Source: an uncultured Chlorobiaceae bacterium (GTDB lineage Bacteria > Bacteroidota > Chlorobiia > Chlorobiales > Chlorobiaceae). From it: a DNA stretch of 64,000 bases. The notes under the pieces were generated by a model, which searched no databases, was not told the origin of the DNA, and worked only from the letters and a program-made list of their open reading frames with translations. The DNA is taken from assembly GCA_903843305.1 (NCBI GenBank), contig CAIMPI010000021.1, positions 1-64,000 on the forward strand. The letters run 5' to 3'. This document shows positions 45,173-55,565 of this stretch, piece after piece. The translations under genes were made by a program, and so were the position numbers. Numbering within the stretch: the stretch's first letter is position 1; each line of letters starts with the position of its first letter.

Positions 45173-46438
45173 ATGGGTAGTACTCGTTATACTATAAAGA
45201 AAATCTCTCCATTACAGGCCATTGTCTTTACCGGAACAATCAGTCTTCTCATTATTATCGCCGGGACTGTAGGTTTTTTTTTGACGCAGCACACTGTGCT
45301 TGAAAAGGTAAAAAAAAAACAGGCATGTTACCTTGACCTTGTTGATTTCAGGGGTAAACTCATTGAGTTCGGTCTTTCAAGGAACCTTGAACAATCCCCG
45401 CATGTTGCCCATAACTCCGAAGTCCTGTTTTTGGTATACGAAAAACTTCTTCTTCAGATGCAAAACGCAGGGCTTCAGCCTTTTGCTTCAATCCAAACAG
45501 CAAGAGAGAGTTGGCCAGCACAGCTTACAGGAGAAAACCTCGAGCGCTTCAAACTTAAACTGGATCAAAGTATTGAAAAAGCTAAAATTGAATCAAATGA
45601 AGCCGCAGTGAAACTGGTTGTTATCAACGAGTTTTTTCTTTTTTTCATTTTGGCAGTATTGCTTACTCTTAGTATTACTGCTGGATGGCTTCTCCACAAC
45701 AATTACCGGCAGACACTTATTCCTCTTGCCCAGCTTGTCGGACAACTGAAACTTCTCAACAGAAACATACCTGAGAGTATTCACGATACCGCTGAGGAGA
45801 TGAAAAAGGAGCTGACTGAAACAGAACACTCCAGTGATATTACCCAAATTACCAAGTCAATCATGAGTTTTTGCGGAGATATTGAGGCAAAAAACAAAAA
45901 GCTTGATGAAATATATATTCGGGATGAAAAGACAAACCTTTACAACTACCGCCATTTCAAGGAACATCTTATTATTGATGTCGAACGGGCAAAGCGCCTT
46001 AGTGACACTGTCTCTCTCGCCATGATTGATATTGATCACTTCAAGCGTTACAATGATACAAATGGACATGTTGCCGGAGATAAAGCACTTAAAATTCTGG
46101 CGAATATCATCAGCAGTCAATGCAGGGCTTATGATGTACCAGCAAGGTTTGGCGGAGATGAGTTTGCCCTTCTTTTTCCAAAAACAGGAACTGGAACTGC
46201 TCGGGACATCGCTGAGCGTCTGCGCAAGATTATCAGCGACGAACCTTTCCTGCATGAGGCGGGGAAATCTGTCGGAGAGTTTACTGTCAGTATCGGTATA
46301 GCAACATTCCCTGGCGATGCTCTTGACTGGACCACCCTTATCAGCAATGCCGACAGGGCCCTCTACAAGGCAAAAGCTGAAGGCAGAAATAACGTTGTGG
46401 TTTTTCAGTCAATGGAAATCCCGAGTACGCCTGGATGA
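45173..46438 (+). CDS. Membrane-bound GGDEF protein (predicted diguanylate cyclase)
   Basis: Two membrane segments (about residues 15-37 and 150-170) flank a periplasmic helical domain of some 110 residues, followed by a cytoplasmic linker and a GGDEF domain. The active-site loop is RFGGDEFALLFPKTG, with the preceding YRHFKEHLIIDVERAKR and AMIDIDHFKRYNDTNGHVAGDKAL. The signature motif is intact, so cyclase activity is expected. The four-base spacing to the PstS-like gene suggests the lipoprotein presents a ligand to the periplasmic domain. The downstream permease gene overlaps its stop by four bases (ATGA). Confidence 0.9.
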   Translation: MGSTRYTIKKISPLQAIVFTGTISLLIIIAGTVGFFLTQHTVLEKVKKKQACYLDLVDFRGKLIEFGLSRNLEQSPHVAHNSEVLFLVYEKLLLQMQNAGLQPFASIQTARESWPAQLTGENLERFKLKLDQSIEKAKIESNEAAVKLVVINEFFLFFILAVLLTLSITAGWLLHNNYRQTLIPLAQLVGQLKLLNRNIPESIHDTAEEMKKELTETEHSSDITQITKSIMSFCGDIEAKNKKLDEIYIRDEKTNLYNYRHFKEHLIIDVERAKRLSDTVSLAMIDIDHFKRYNDTNGHVAGDKALKILANIISSQCRAYDVPARFGGDEFALLFPKTGTGTARDIAERLRKIISDEPFLHEAGKSVGEFTVSIGIATFPGDALDWTTLISNADRALYKAKAEGRNNVVVFQSMEIPSTPG

Positions 46439-47706
46439 AGCCCGAGTTTTACATTGCAAGGCGCTTTGCATTCAAACAGCGTTCTACATCAAAACCTACC
46501 TTTATTGTTATGGTTGCGATAGCTGGTATTGCCGTAGGAACTGCTGCCCTGATTCTGACACTCTCTATTGTTAACGGATTTGCTCACAGTGTTGAAAACA
46601 AGCTTATCAGTTTCAGCGCTCACCTGCAGATTCGTCATCCTGACGAACAACTTTTTCAGGAACGCCGCACTGATCGTGCAATAATAGCAGGTCAGATAAA
46701 TATTGCAGAGGTCTCACCCTTTCTTGAAAAAAGTTTTATACTCCGGAGCCGCAACACAGATGGAATTGGAACCTGGCTTAGTAAACCGGTTCGTCTCAAG
46801 GGAATCAAAAATGAGCAGCGAGAATTTTTCCTGAAAAAATTCTTGAGACAGGGGAGCCCTGTCTTACCTGATCATGGTGAAGGAATCTCACTCTATGCTG
46901 GACAGACGCTGGCCGAAAATCTCAATCTCAAGGTCGGCAAAAAGGTTATGCTTGTAGGGCTTGGAGGTGACTCTTCTGGTAAAAAACTTATTGCCGGTAA
47001 TAAAAACATTGTTGACTTGTTCTCCACTCTTGACCTTGAGATCGGTGTTATCCGGGGGATCTACGATACGGGGCTTCAGGAGGGGTTTGATGATTTTATT
47101 GTGGTCGCAGATTTAAAAGAGCTTCAACAACGATTTAATCCCATGATGATCAGTGGTTATGATGTAAACGTGTATAACCTTGATCAACTGCCAAAAACTT
47201 TGAAGGTGGTCAACGATGCTCTTGGATTTCCATTTTATGGATTTACCATCTTTGACCGGTATGCAAATCTTTTTGAATGGCTTAAGCTCCAGAAAAATAT
47301 TACACCGTTGCTGATTGTAACCATTACCATCGTAGCAGTCTTCAACATCATCTCAACTCTGCTGGTGCTGATTATCGAAAAGACCCGAGAAATAGGGATG
47401 CTTAGTGCTCTCGGACTTGAACCAGGCAAAATCAGCAAAGTTTTTATGGCACAGGCTTTTCTTATCTCTCTCTCAGGAATTGCTGCTGGCAATATCATGG
47501 CTATCTCCCTCTCGCTTTTTGAAATGCGTCATCATTTCATCACCCTGCCTGAAAAAAGCTATTTCATCAAATATGTTCCACTATTGATCGATCCGGTTGA
47601 TTATGTCCTGGTTTCTTTGGCCGTGATGGCTCTAACTTTGCTGTTTGCCTTTATTCCGGCTCGCATTGCCGTTTCTCTGAAACCAGGAACTGCATTGGGG
47701 ACTTAA
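46435..47706 (+). CDS. LolC/LolE-type ABC transporter permease (first of two)
   Basis: This is a lipoprotein-release family permease with an N-terminal [12 protein letters not shown] and an [24 protein letters not shown] segment, a periplasmic MacB-like domain, and three C-terminal membrane spans ([39 protein letters not shown]). Such permeases with LolD extract lipoproteins from the inner membrane. The start overlaps the GGDEF stop. The paralogue follows after 22 bases. The ATPase gene lolD is not in the window. LolC versus LolE cannot be told apart from sequence alone. Confidence 0.85.
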   Translation: MKPEFYIARRFAFKQRSTSKPTFIVMVAIAGIAVGTAALILTLSIVNGFAHSVENKLISFSAHLQIRHPDEQLFQERRTDRAIIAGQINIAEVSPFLEKSFILRSRNTDGIGTWLSKPVRLKGIKNEQREFFLKKFLRQGSPVLPDHGEGISLYAGQTLAENLNLKVGKKVMLVGLGGDSSGKKLIAGNKNIVDLFSTLDLEIGVIRGIYDTGLQEGFDDFIVVADLKELQQRFNPMMISGYDVNVYNLDQLPKTLKVVNDALGFPFYGFTIFDRYANLFEWLKLQKNITPLLIVTITIVAVFNIISTLLVLIIEKTREIGMLSALGLEPGKISKVFMAQAFLISLSGIAAGNIMAISLSLFEMRHHFITLPEKSYFIKYVPLLIDPVDYVLVSLAVMALTLLFAFIPARIAVSLKPGTALGT

Positions 47707-47728
47707 AATCAATGTTATTACTACTTGT

Positions 47729-48979
47729 ATGAAACCCGGTTTTTGGATTGCTCAACGATTCAGTTTTGCCCGCAAACGTTTCAGAATTATCAATATTATT
47801 TCGGCCATAAGTCTTGCAGGAATTATTATTGGGGTAAGCACCCTCCTTGTCGTCATGAGTGTTTTGAACGGCTTTCAAAAACTCGCACGTGATCTTTTTA
47901 TTACTATCGACAGTCCGGTACAGCTTGTTCCTCTTGACGGTCGGACAATCAAAGTATCCGATAATCTTCTGCTGGAAATAAGAGCATTGGAAGGAGTTGA
48001 ATCTGCTGAACCGTTTGCTGAAGGAGAGGCTGTTATGGCAAGCCAGGATAAAAGTGAACTGGTTATTGTTAAAGGCCTCAGTGAACCAGCACATTTCAGG
48101 TTAATGCGCCAGATCCATGTAACCCGTCCATTTTTTACTACAGAAACCATTTCCGTTGGAGAACTTTTAGCTTACCGAACAAACCTTTACACCTTCAAGG
48201 GAGTAAAGATTTTCAGTCCGGAACTGATCTCTTTAGGGCTGGAGTCGTTATCACAACCTTATTTTATTCCTGCACTTAGTATTCCTGAAACAACAATTTC
48301 ATCACTCTTTTCCTTGCAGAAGGTATTTGATGACCGATATGTGCTGACCTCAGACCAGTTTGCCCAGCACATTCTGCTGTTTGGCAAGAAAGAGTATTCG
48401 GGTATTGATATCAGGGGAAAGGACGGCGAATCCCGCTACATCGTCACAAACCACCTCAAAGAGTGGCTTGCACGAAGTCCCTTTAAAACAGCCTTAAAGG
48501 TAAGGACTCTCGAAGAAAAATACAGCAATATTTTTGCCGTGATGCAGCTTGAAAAATGGATGAGTTTCAGTATTCTGATGCTTATAATTCTTGTTGCTGC
48601 CCTAAGCCTGACCGGTGCTCTTGCCATGACAGCTATCGACAAACAGCGAGAACTTTTCTACCTTCGCTGTCTGGGTTTGGAAAAACCACAGTTCATGTCA
48701 ATCTTCATTATTCAGGGAGGAATTACGGGATTTGCAGGCACTACCGCAGGCATAGTTATTGCATGGAGTGTATGCAAGTTTCAGGAACTTTATAGCTTTG
48801 CACACCTCCCATCAAAAAGCGCCTTTATCATTGATTCCTACCCCATCAACATGCAGGTCGGTGATTTCATCACTGTAGGAATCACATCAATCCTGCTTTG
48901 TTTTGCTGTCAGTCTCTATCCTGCACGAAAGGCGGCATTGATTGCTACAAGCCGCTCTCTTGATCTGAAGACGAACTGA
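47729..48979 (+). CDS. LolC/LolE-type ABC transporter permease (second of two)
   Basis: This is the paralogue of the preceding permease and has the same layout: [20 protein letters not shown], a first membrane segment with [21 protein letters not shown], the periplasmic domain, and C-terminal spans with [22 protein letters not shown] and [16 protein letters not shown]. Its end overlaps the convergent GNAT gene by 35 bases. The two permeases probably form a heterodimer with a LolD encoded elsewhere. Confidence 0.85.
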   Translation: MKPGFWIAQRFSFARKRFRIINIISAISLAGIIIGVSTLLVVMSVLNGFQKLARDLFITIDSPVQLVPLDGRTIKVSDNLLLEIRALEGVESAEPFAEGEAVMASQDKSELVIVKGLSEPAHFRLMRQIHVTRPFFTTETISVGELLAYRTNLYTFKGVKIFSPELISLGLESLSQPYFIPALSIPETTISSLFSLQKVFDDRYVLTSDQFAQHILLFGKKEYSGIDIRGKDGESRYIVTNHLKEWLARSPFKTALKVRTLEEKYSNIFAVMQLEKWMSFSILMLIILVAALSLTGALAMTAIDKQRELFYLRCLGLEKPQFMSIFIIQGGITGFAGTTAGIVIAWSVCKFQELYSFAHLPSKSAFIIDSYPINMQVGDFITVGITSILLCFAVSLYPARKAALIATSRSLDLKTN

Positions 48980-49424
48980 AGAAAAGCTTTCTGAACACAA
49001 CCATCTCGGATTTAGTAAAACCTTTGGACAAGTAGAATTGCTGTGCCGAGTCATTATCCTTATCGGTCAGGAGTGTTATGCGCCCGAATCCTTCTCGGCG
49101 AGCAAAATTAACAGCATAATCAATCAATAGGGAACCAAGACCTTTACGTTGCAAAGCAGGTGCCACAACCATGTCCTCCAAGAGAGCGGCTTTTCTTCCA
49201 AGAAAAGTACTAACTGTAAATAACAGCAGAACCATTCCCTGAATGATCCCATCAACTTCACCGACAAATATCTGACCAAGCTCAGGATTATTGATTATCA
49301 TCAAGAGTCCCCTCGACTGTACTTCAGCATCAGGGGTAAACTCATGCTCCTGGCTGAACAGGATTCCAAGAAGCTCGACGCACCTCGGCACATCTCTGTC
49401 AACCGCTATTCTTATAGCAACCAT
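48945..49424 (-). CDS. GNAT-family N-acetyltransferase
   Basis: The acetyl-CoA site is [20 protein letters not shown], the GNAT motif A, preceded by LLEDM and followed by [22 protein letters not shown] (motif B). About 159 residues result from the ATG at 49424; the frame also opens 12 bases earlier. The acceptor is unknown. The 3' end overlaps the convergent permease by 35 bases. Confidence 0.88.
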   Translation of the reverse strand: MVAIRIAVDRDVPRCVELLGILFSQEHEFTPDAEVQSRGLLMIINNPELGQIFVGEVDGIIQGMVLLLFTVSTFLGRKAALLEDMVVAPALQRKGLGSLLIDYAVNFARREGFGRITLLTDKDNDSAQQFYLSKGFTKSEMVVFRKLFFSSSSDQESGL

Positions 49425-49677
49425 TTTTTTAATCAATTATCGAAATATAATCTCTCTATTTTCGGCTACACAGGGAAGTAAGTTCATGATAATTAACCGT
49501 ACTTTCAAATCCGGTCGGCATAAAATCATCTTATGGAAAGCAACCGCTTAATTTCAAATTTCTGGTAAGCACAATTTTTCTGCTTGTACATCCCCCTGTA
49601 TTGCTCTATACTTGTGCTCTGTTTTTTTCGGAATAACCTACACTATCAATGTTTACCATAACCAATCCATCCCAAAC

Positions 49678-50328
49678 ATGGACGCATTCTGGCTTTCACT
49701 TGTCATGATTTTTCTGGCTGAACTTGGCGACAAAACCCAGCTTGTAGCGCTTACTCTTGCAACCTGTTACAACACCGGTGTTGTCTTATGGGGAATTTTT
49801 TGGGCCACCCTTGCCGTGCATGTGTTTTCAGCCGGGATTGGCTGGTTTATTGGCGATAAGCTGCCGACCGAATGGATCAAATTTGTCGCGGGCATTGCCT
49901 TTATTGTTTTCGGTTTCTGGACTCTGCGCGGTGACACGCTTGATGATGACGAGGAGAGCTGCAAAACCGGTATTCACCCCTTCTGGCTAGTTTTTTCAAC
50001 ATTCTTCATGGCCGAGCTTGGAGACAAAACCATGCTCTCAACCATAACTCTTGCATCAACTCATCCCTTTCTTCCTGTCTGGCTTGGTTCAACCATCGGG
50101 ATGGTTATTTCTGATGGTCTTGCCATTGTTGCCGGAAAAATGCTGGGAGCTAGGCTGCCCGAAAACATCATAAAAATCGGGGCCGCCGCGATCTTTTTCC
50201 TTTTTGGAATCTTCAGCATGTATGAAGGTGGCTTTCATTTTGCCCTTTACCAATGGGGAATTGCAATTGCATTTATTTTCCTTATGGGTTATATTTTCCT
50301 TCGGAAACCAAAATCATGTCCGAGTTGA
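49678..50328 (+). CDS. GDT1/TMEM165-family cation (Mn/Ca) transporter
   Basis: This membrane protein of the UPF0016 family has two copies of the hallmark ExGDKT motif (AELGDKTQ and AELGDKTM) in two similar three-helix halves, which build the cation site. The family exports or imports Mn2+ or Ca2+. The ATG at 49678 is preferred because the hydrophobic first helix starts directly after it ([16 protein letters not shown]). The frame also opens at 49612. The gene is convergent with lgt and overlaps it by 15 bases. The exact ion is unknown. Confidence 0.88.
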   Translation: MDAFWLSLVMIFLAELGDKTQLVALTLATCYNTGVVLWGIFWATLAVHVFSAGIGWFIGDKLPTEWIKFVAGIAFIVFGFWTLRGDTLDDDEESCKTGIHPFWLVFSTFFMAELGDKTMLSTITLASTHPFLPVWLGSTIGMVISDGLAIVAGKMLGARLPENIIKIGAAAIFFLFGIFSMYEGGFHFALYQWGIAIAFIFLMGYIFLRKPKSCPS

Positions 50329-51156
50329 GGATCTGGTGGCAAAAAAGATGCAGATTCCTGCGATCATCATGAGAAAACAAAGCACCTGACCCATCGAAAA
50401 GTTCAACAGCACAAAACCGAGCTGGGCATCAGGTTCACGAAAATATTCGATAAAAAAGCGAACAAATCCGTAACCGAAAAGGTAGATCGCTGAAAGAAAT
50501 CCAGTAAACACGGATTTTTTGCGAAGAAGCCATAGGACAACAAAAAGTACAATTCCTTCGAAAAATGCTTCATAGAGCTGCGAAGGGTGTCGGAGTTCGT
50601 TTGTTGGGGCGAGCGGAAAGTACATGCCGATGGAAGCATCTGTTACCCTTCCATACAGTTCACCATTGATGAAATTACCAAGACGACCAAAAGTATAGCC
50701 AAGAGGAATCGATGGAATAAACAGGTCAAATGTTTCAAAAAAGCCTCTTTTCTGAGAACGGGTAAAAACCAGCAGAGCAATAACAACACCGATCACCCCG
50801 CCATGATAGGACATGCCGGAAATACCGGAAAAATGGCATCCCCCTGGAGATGATGACCAGGGAGTGATACTGCCGAGAGGATCAGTCAGAAATGAGTTCA
50901 TTCCGTAAAACATTATATAGCCAAGACGTCCACCAACTACAACGCCAACCATAGACCATGTCAGAGCATCACCGACAAAAGAGTGTTCAAAAGAAAGCTT
51001 TTCGGTGTTGACGCGATAACTGGTCAACATATAGACGATACTAAAAGCGATAATGTACATCATGCCGTACCAGCGAAGGGCAAATGAACCGACCGAAAAG
51101 ATTACAGGATTCATTTGTGACGGCAAATAGTGCCACCAAAGCAAAAAATCATTCAT
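50314..51156 (-). CDS. lgt: Prolipoprotein diacylglyceryl transferase
   Basis: Lgt attaches diacylglycerol to the lipobox cysteine of prelipoproteins in the inner membrane. The signature [14 protein letters not shown] and the [14 protein letters not shown] segment are present, along with several membrane spans. The 280 residues are normal. It is divergent from aclB and convergent with the GDT1 gene. Several lipoproteins encoded in this window (BMP, PstS-like) would be its substrates. Confidence 0.95.
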   Translation of the reverse strand: MNDFLLWWHYLPSQMNPVIFSVGSFALRWYGMMYIIAFSIVYMLTSYRVNTEKLSFEHSFVGDALTWSMVGVVVGGRLGYIMFYGMNSFLTDPLGSITPWSSSPGGCHFSGISGMSYHGGVIGVVIALLVFTRSQKRGFFETFDLFIPSIPLGYTFGRLGNFINGELYGRVTDASIGMYFPLAPTNELRHPSQLYEAFFEGIVLFVVLWLLRKKSVFTGFLSAIYLFGYGFVRFFIEYFREPDAQLGFVLLNFSMGQVLCFLMMIAGICIFFATRSSTRT

Positions 51157-51267
51157 GAACGTATTTTTTTTGATGGTTAGATTGGATTATATATAAATAT
51201 AGTTAACTTAAAATCTTGCACTTTTCTGTGTAGTTATTATACCCATTAACATACAAACACCGATAGT

Positions 51268-52464
51268 ATGGCTAAGATACTTGAAGGGCCAGCCATGAAA
51301 CTATTCAACAAATGGGGCATTCCCGTGCCAAATTATGTTGTTATCATGGACCCAGACCGCCTTGCGCAGCTTGGGGAAGCTAATAAATGGTTGAGAGAAT
51401 CAAAACTCGTTGTGAAAGCTCATGAAGCGATCGGGGGGCGGTTTAAGCTCGGACTGGTCAAACTTGGACTTAATCTCGATGGGGCGCTTGAGGCAGCAAA
51501 AGAGATGATCGGGCGTGAGATTGGCACATCGGTCGTCCGTCAGGTTATTGTTGCTGAAATGCTTGACCATGATGAGGAATATTATTTATCCATTGCCGGG
51601 AACCGTGATGGTAGCGAGCTTCTCCTTTCCAATAAAGGTGGGGTAGACATTGAAGAAAACTGGGATACCGTAAAACGGCTTTTTATCCCTCTTGATGAAA
51701 CGCCTAGTATTGAGCGTATTACAGAATCGGCTATTGAGGCTGGATTTATCGGTGAAATTGCTGAACGCGTAGCTAAAATTGCTTCACGCCTCATTCTTTG
51801 TTTTGACAACGAAGATGCTCAGTCTATTGAGATTAATCCGCTTGTCATACGCAAGAGTGATATGCGATTTGCTGCCCTTGATGCAGTCATGAACGTCGAT
51901 TGGGATGCGCGTTTTCGACATGCCGACTGGGATTTCAAACCGGTATCAGAAATCGGACGTCCTTTCACTGAAGCAGAACAGCAGATTATGGATATCGATG
52001 CCCGCATCAAGGGATCGGTAAAGTTGGTTGAGGTTCCTGGCGGAGACATTGCCCTGCTTACTGCAGGCGGCGGTGCCTCAGTCTTTTATTCAGATGCTGT
52101 AGTAGCAAGAGGCGGTTCTATTGCTAATTATGCTGAGTATTCGGGGGATCCCCCTGACTGGGCAGTCGAGGCCCTGACAGAGACCATCTGCAAACTGCCA
52201 CACATCAGACATATTATTGTTGGCGGTGCCATTGCCAATTTTACGGACGTCAAGGCAACTTTCAGTGGGATTATCAATGGATTCCGGGCGAGTAAATCCA
52301 AGGGATACCTTGAAAATGTAAAAATCTGGGTAAGACGCGGCGGACCAAATGAAAATCAGGGACTTGCCGCAATGAAAAAGCTGCAGGAAGAGGGATTCGA
52401 TATCCATGTTTACGATCGCAGCATGCCTATGACCGATATTGTCGACCTTGCCTTGAATTCATAA
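51268..52464 (+). CDS. aclB: ATP-citrate lyase small subunit AclB
   Basis: AclB is one subunit of the bacterial two-subunit ATP-citrate lyase, which cleaves citrate to acetyl-CoA and oxaloacetate in the reductive TCA cycle. The 398 residues and the ATP-grasp-like N-domain (AKILEGPAMKLFNKWGIPVP, KAHEAIGGRFKLGLVKL) with a C-terminal succinyl-CoA-synthetase-beta-like part (VGGAIANFTDVKATFSGI) fit the Chlorobium subunit. The ATG at 51268 opens it. aclA starts 64 bases downstream in the same direction, the known order aclBA in green sulfur bacteria. Confidence 0.96.
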   Translation: MAKILEGPAMKLFNKWGIPVPNYVVIMDPDRLAQLGEANKWLRESKLVVKAHEAIGGRFKLGLVKLGLNLDGALEAAKEMIGREIGTSVVRQVIVAEMLDHDEEYYLSIAGNRDGSELLLSNKGGVDIEENWDTVKRLFIPLDETPSIERITESAIEAGFIGEIAERVAKIASRLILCFDNEDAQSIEINPLVIRKSDMRFAALDAVMNVDWDARFRHADWDFKPVSEIGRPFTEAEQQIMDIDARIKGSVKLVEVPGGDIALLTAGGGASVFYSDAVVARGGSIANYAEYSGDPPDWAVEALTETICKLPHIRHIIVGGAIANFTDVKATFSGIINGFRASKSKGYLENVKIWVRRGGPNENQGLAAMKKLQEEGFDIHVYDRSMPMTDIVDLALNS

Positions 52465-52528
52465 GGTTGAGCGTTATCGCAGTTGAACCCCAAAGAGAAA
52501 CTTTTAACATATTAAACCGTAAAGAATC

Positions 52529-54361
52529 GTGAGTATATTAGCAAATAAGGATACACGAGCGGTCATCATTGGCGGTATTGCTGGGTTGAATGCTGCAAAG
52601 CGGATGGCCCAGTTTGACTTTCTTGTCAACCGGCCGCTGACAGTACAGGCATTTGTTTACCCTCCTGAAGAAGGCCAGCATAAGGAGATTTACCGTGGTG
52701 GTGAGCTAAACAACGTTACCGTCTACGGTTCTCTCGAAAATGCCCTTGCAGAAAACCCTCAAATCAATACCGCACTTATCTATATCGGTGCCTCAAGGGC
52801 ATACCAGTCAGCCAAGGAGGCTCTTGATGTAAAAGGAATCAAGCTGGTGACCATGATTACCGAAGGGGTTCCGGAAAAAGATGCTAAAGCACTCCGCAAA
52901 TATGCACTTGAACAGGGTAAAATATTTAACGGACCCTCTTCAATCGGTATCATGACAGCAGGCGAGTGTCGACTCGGCGTTATTGGCGGAGAATTCAAAA
53001 ACCTTAAACTTTGTAATCTTTATCGTCCAGGTTCTTTTGGTGTCATTACCAAATCAGGAGGCCTCTCCAACGAAGCAATGTGGCTTTGCGCCCAGAACGG
53101 AGATGGCATTACTTCTGCAGTTGCTATCGGTGGAGATGCTTATCCCGGTACAGACTTTGTTACCTACCTCCAGATGTTCGAAAACGACCCCGAAACCAAG
53201 GCAGTTGTTATTATCGGTGAAGTCGGTGGAACACTTGAAGAAGAAGCTGCGGAATGGTATGGCCGCGAAAAACGCCGGATCAAACTGATTGCTTCAATTG
53301 GCGGTACCTGTCAGGATGTGCTGCCCCAAGGAATGAAATTTGGCCATGCCGGGGCAAAAGAAGGCAAGAAAGGCCTTGGATCTGCACGCTCGAAAATAAA
53401 TGCACTTCGTGAAGCAGGAGCCCTCGTTCCTGACACATTCGGTGGTTTGAGCAAAGCAATCAAACAGGTCTACCTGGAACTGCAGGCAACTGGTATCATA
53501 AAACAGGAACCGGAACTTGACGAAAAATTGCTGCCAGTACTTCCACCTAGTGTTCAGGAAGTTATGAAACAGGGAGAAGTTATCGTTGAGCCACTGATTC
53601 GTACCACCATTTCTGATGACCGCGGCGAAGAACCTCGTTACGTTGGCTATGCTGCCTCTGAACTTTGTGAGAAGGGATACGGTATTGAGGACGTCATCGG
53701 GCTTTTGTGGAACAAGAAACTTCCATCAAAAGAAGAGTCTGAGATTATCAAGCGCATTATCATGATTTCAGCAGATCACGGTCCTGCAGTTTCTGGAGCA
53801 TTTGGTTCCATTATAGCTGCATGTGCAGGAATCGATTTGCCACAGGCCGTCTCAGCAGGTATGACCATGATTGGCCCGAGATTTGGTGGCGCCGTGACTA
53901 ATGCAGGAAAGTATTTTAAATACGGTGTCAAAGAATATCCCAACGACATTCCTGGATTTCTGAACTGGATGAAGCAGAATGTTGGTCCGGTACCTGGTAT
54001 TGGGCACAGAGTGAAGAGCGTTAAAAATCCTGATAAACGGGTAAAATATCTGGTTGAGTATGTTACAAACCAGACCACGCTGCATACCCCTTGTCTCAAC
54101 TATGCTCTTGAGGTTGAAAAGGTCACAACCGCCAAAAAAGACAACCTTATTCTGAACGTTGATGGCACAATCGGCTGTATTCTTGTGGATCTTGATTTCC
54201 CGGAATACTCACTGAACGGTTTCTTCGTTCTGGCAAGAACAATTGGTATGATTGGTCACTGGATCGATCAGAACAACCAGAATGCTCGTCTCATCAGGCT
54301 TTACGACTACCTGATCAACTATGCGGTGAAGGAAGAACGAGAAGTGCCGGAAAAAAAGTAA
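52529..54361 (+). CDS. aclA: ATP-citrate lyase large subunit AclA
   Basis: AclA carries the CoA-binding and citrate-synthase-like parts of the enzyme. The N-terminal half resembles succinyl-CoA synthetase alpha (GSFGVITKSGGLSNEAMWL, EVGGTLEEEAAEWYG) and holds the phospho-histidine in MKFGHAGAKEGKKG near residue 273. The C-terminal half is citrate-synthase-like (GIGHRVKSVKNPDKRVKYLV). The start is GTG at 52529. A strong terminator follows at 54376. The subunits are expected to form the large hetero-oligomer of the family. Together with aclB this is the clearest marker for a reductive-TCA autotroph in the window. Confidence 0.97.
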   Translation: MSILANKDTRAVIIGGIAGLNAAKRMAQFDFLVNRPLTVQAFVYPPEEGQHKEIYRGGELNNVTVYGSLENALAENPQINTALIYIGASRAYQSAKEALDVKGIKLVTMITEGVPEKDAKALRKYALEQGKIFNGPSSIGIMTAGECRLGVIGGEFKNLKLCNLYRPGSFGVITKSGGLSNEAMWLCAQNGDGITSAVAIGGDAYPGTDFVTYLQMFENDPETKAVVIIGEVGGTLEEEAAEWYGREKRRIKLIASIGGTCQDVLPQGMKFGHAGAKEGKKGLGSARSKINALREAGALVPDTFGGLSKAIKQVYLELQATGIIKQEPELDEKLLPVLPPSVQEVMKQGEVIVEPLIRTTISDDRGEEPRYVGYAASELCEKGYGIEDVIGLLWNKKLPSKEESEIIKRIIMISADHGPAVSGAFGSIIAACAGIDLPQAVSAGMTMIGPRFGGAVTNAGKYFKYGVKEYPNDIPGFLNWMKQNVGPVPGIGHRVKSVKNPDKRVKYLVEYVTNQTTLHTPCLNYALEVEKVTTAKKDNLILNVDGTIGCILVDLDFPEYSLNGFFVLARTIGMIGHWIDQNNQNARLIRLYDYLINYAVKEEREVPEKK

Positions 54362-54375
54362 TCTACATCCAAAAC

Positions 54376-54405
54376 AAAAGGCGGAAACTTAAATTTCCGC
54401 CTTTT
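54376..54405 (+). terminator. Intrinsic terminator after aclA
   Basis: AAAAGGCGGAAA (54376-54387) and TTTCCGCCTTTT (54394-54405) form a 12-bp stem with a six-base loop, ending in a T-run. It lies 14 bases after the aclA stop. Confidence 0.85.
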
Positions 54406-54695
54406 GTCATTTGTGTAGTTATAAAGCTGGATCTTGAAAAAATAGTGAGGAATCTATAACACCATTTTTTTTAAATAGTTACAGTAATTTTTTGCGTAAA
54501 AGCCACTATAGCGTAAAGGATTCATTTTCAGAATTACCGGCTTTATGCATTTTTTGTTTGACAAGTATAATTAATTACGTTAAACTTGGAACAGAAGTTG
54601 GTCAATGGTTGACTGATCGCTATTCAAGTAATTTGTGCCTTGGTTACTTGCCGGTATCTCTACCTATCAATGCACATGTACACTGAGACTAAACA
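54406..54695. other. AT-rich 5' region of the RRM gene
   Basis: No gene is supported in these 290 bases. The region probably holds the promoter and a long 5' leader of the RNA-binding protein gene, as is common for RRM and cold-shock-type genes. No clear hairpin or riboswitch was identified. Confidence 0.35.
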
Positions 54696-54968
54696 ATGAA
54701 TATTTACATCGGTAATCTGGCTTATACTGTTTCTGAAGATGATCTTCGTGATGCGTTCTCCGAGTTCGGAGAGGTTGCAAGCGCAAGTATCATTAACGAC
54801 AAATTTTCAGGCCGTTCCAAAGGTTTTGGATTTGTTGAAATGCCCAAAGACAGTGAAGCTCGTGAAGCTATTGAATCAATGAATGGCAAAGATTTGAATG
54901 GCAGAACTGTAACAGTCAACGAAGCAAAGCCTCGCGAAGAAAGAGCACCAAGAAGAGATCGCTATTAA
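54696..54968 (+). CDS. RNA-recognition-motif (RRM) protein
   Basis: This 90-residue protein is essentially one RRM: RNP2 is IYIGNLAYTV at the start, RNP1 is RSKGFGFVEM, and the rest follows the beta-alpha-beta pattern. The tail is short and charged (PREERAPRRDRY). Such proteins occur in cyanobacteria and Chlorobi and bind RNA, often under cold stress. A strong terminator follows at 54990. Confidence 0.95.
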   Translation: MNIYIGNLAYTVSEDDLRDAFSEFGEVASASIINDKFSGRSKGFGFVEMPKDSEAREAIESMNGKDLNGRTVTVNEAKPREERAPRRDRY

Positions 54969-54989
54969 GCTTTCTGGTTATTATTACCA

Positions 54990-55023
54990 AACCCCGGACA
55001 GAACGAAAGTTTTGTCCGGGGTT
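54990..55023 (+). terminator. Intrinsic terminator after the RRM gene
   Basis: AACCCCGGACA (54990-55000) and TGTCCGGGGTT (55013-55023) form an 11-bp stem followed by a T-run. It ends the RRM transcript. Confidence 0.88.
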
Positions 55024-55159
55024 TTTGTTTTAGTGTCAATTGCTTTACATAATATATATTATAAAACAAATAAGGGGGACTAAAAACAACCAGCTCCACC
55101 TAACCGGAGAGCCTTTCAGCAGGTGGCACACCGTAAACCTTTTTTGATCTGACGAAAAG

Positions 55160-55468
55160 CTATTCGCCATCAGCTTTAAGGCTTTCACTCACCGCCTGCT
55201 TGAACTCGCGCGAAATTTTGAAGGCTGGAACGTTTTTGGGGTCAACGGTGACCTTTTCTCCAGTTCTCGGGTTTCTTGCCTGACGCAGATTTTTGTGTCG
55301 AATATTAAATGAGCCAAACCCTCTGATCTCAATTCGTTTACCAGCTTTCAGAGAATCTATAATGCTTTCAAACAAACAGTTAACAACCGATTCTGTTTCA
55401 TTTTTTGTTAAGCCGGTTTTGTGAGCAATTGCATTGACCAGATCAACTTTTGTGGTTGTAGTTCCCAT
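55160..55468 (-). CDS. HU/IHF-family DNA-binding protein
   Basis: The 102-residue protein starts TTTTKVDLVNAIAHKTGLTK and has the beta-arm signature IEIRGFGSFNIRHKNLRQARNPRTGE-type region ending GEKVTVDPKNVPAFKISREF. These features define the bacterial HU/IHF histone-like family that bends DNA. Whether it is HU or an IHF subunit cannot be decided. The gene is on the minus strand, convergent with the RRM gene. Confidence 0.95.
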   Translation of the reverse strand: MGTTTTKVDLVNAIAHKTGLTKNETESVVNCLFESIIDSLKAGKRIEIRGFGSFNIRHKNLRQARNPRTGEKVTVDPKNVPAFKISREFKQAVSESLKADGE

Positions 55469-55565
55469 GGCGATGTAAATCGTTAAAAGTTATGGTGAGT
55501 GGTGAGAACTATTCAAGTTACAATTCTTTAGCAGGATTCTTACGCATAAAAAGAATGATAGTTCA

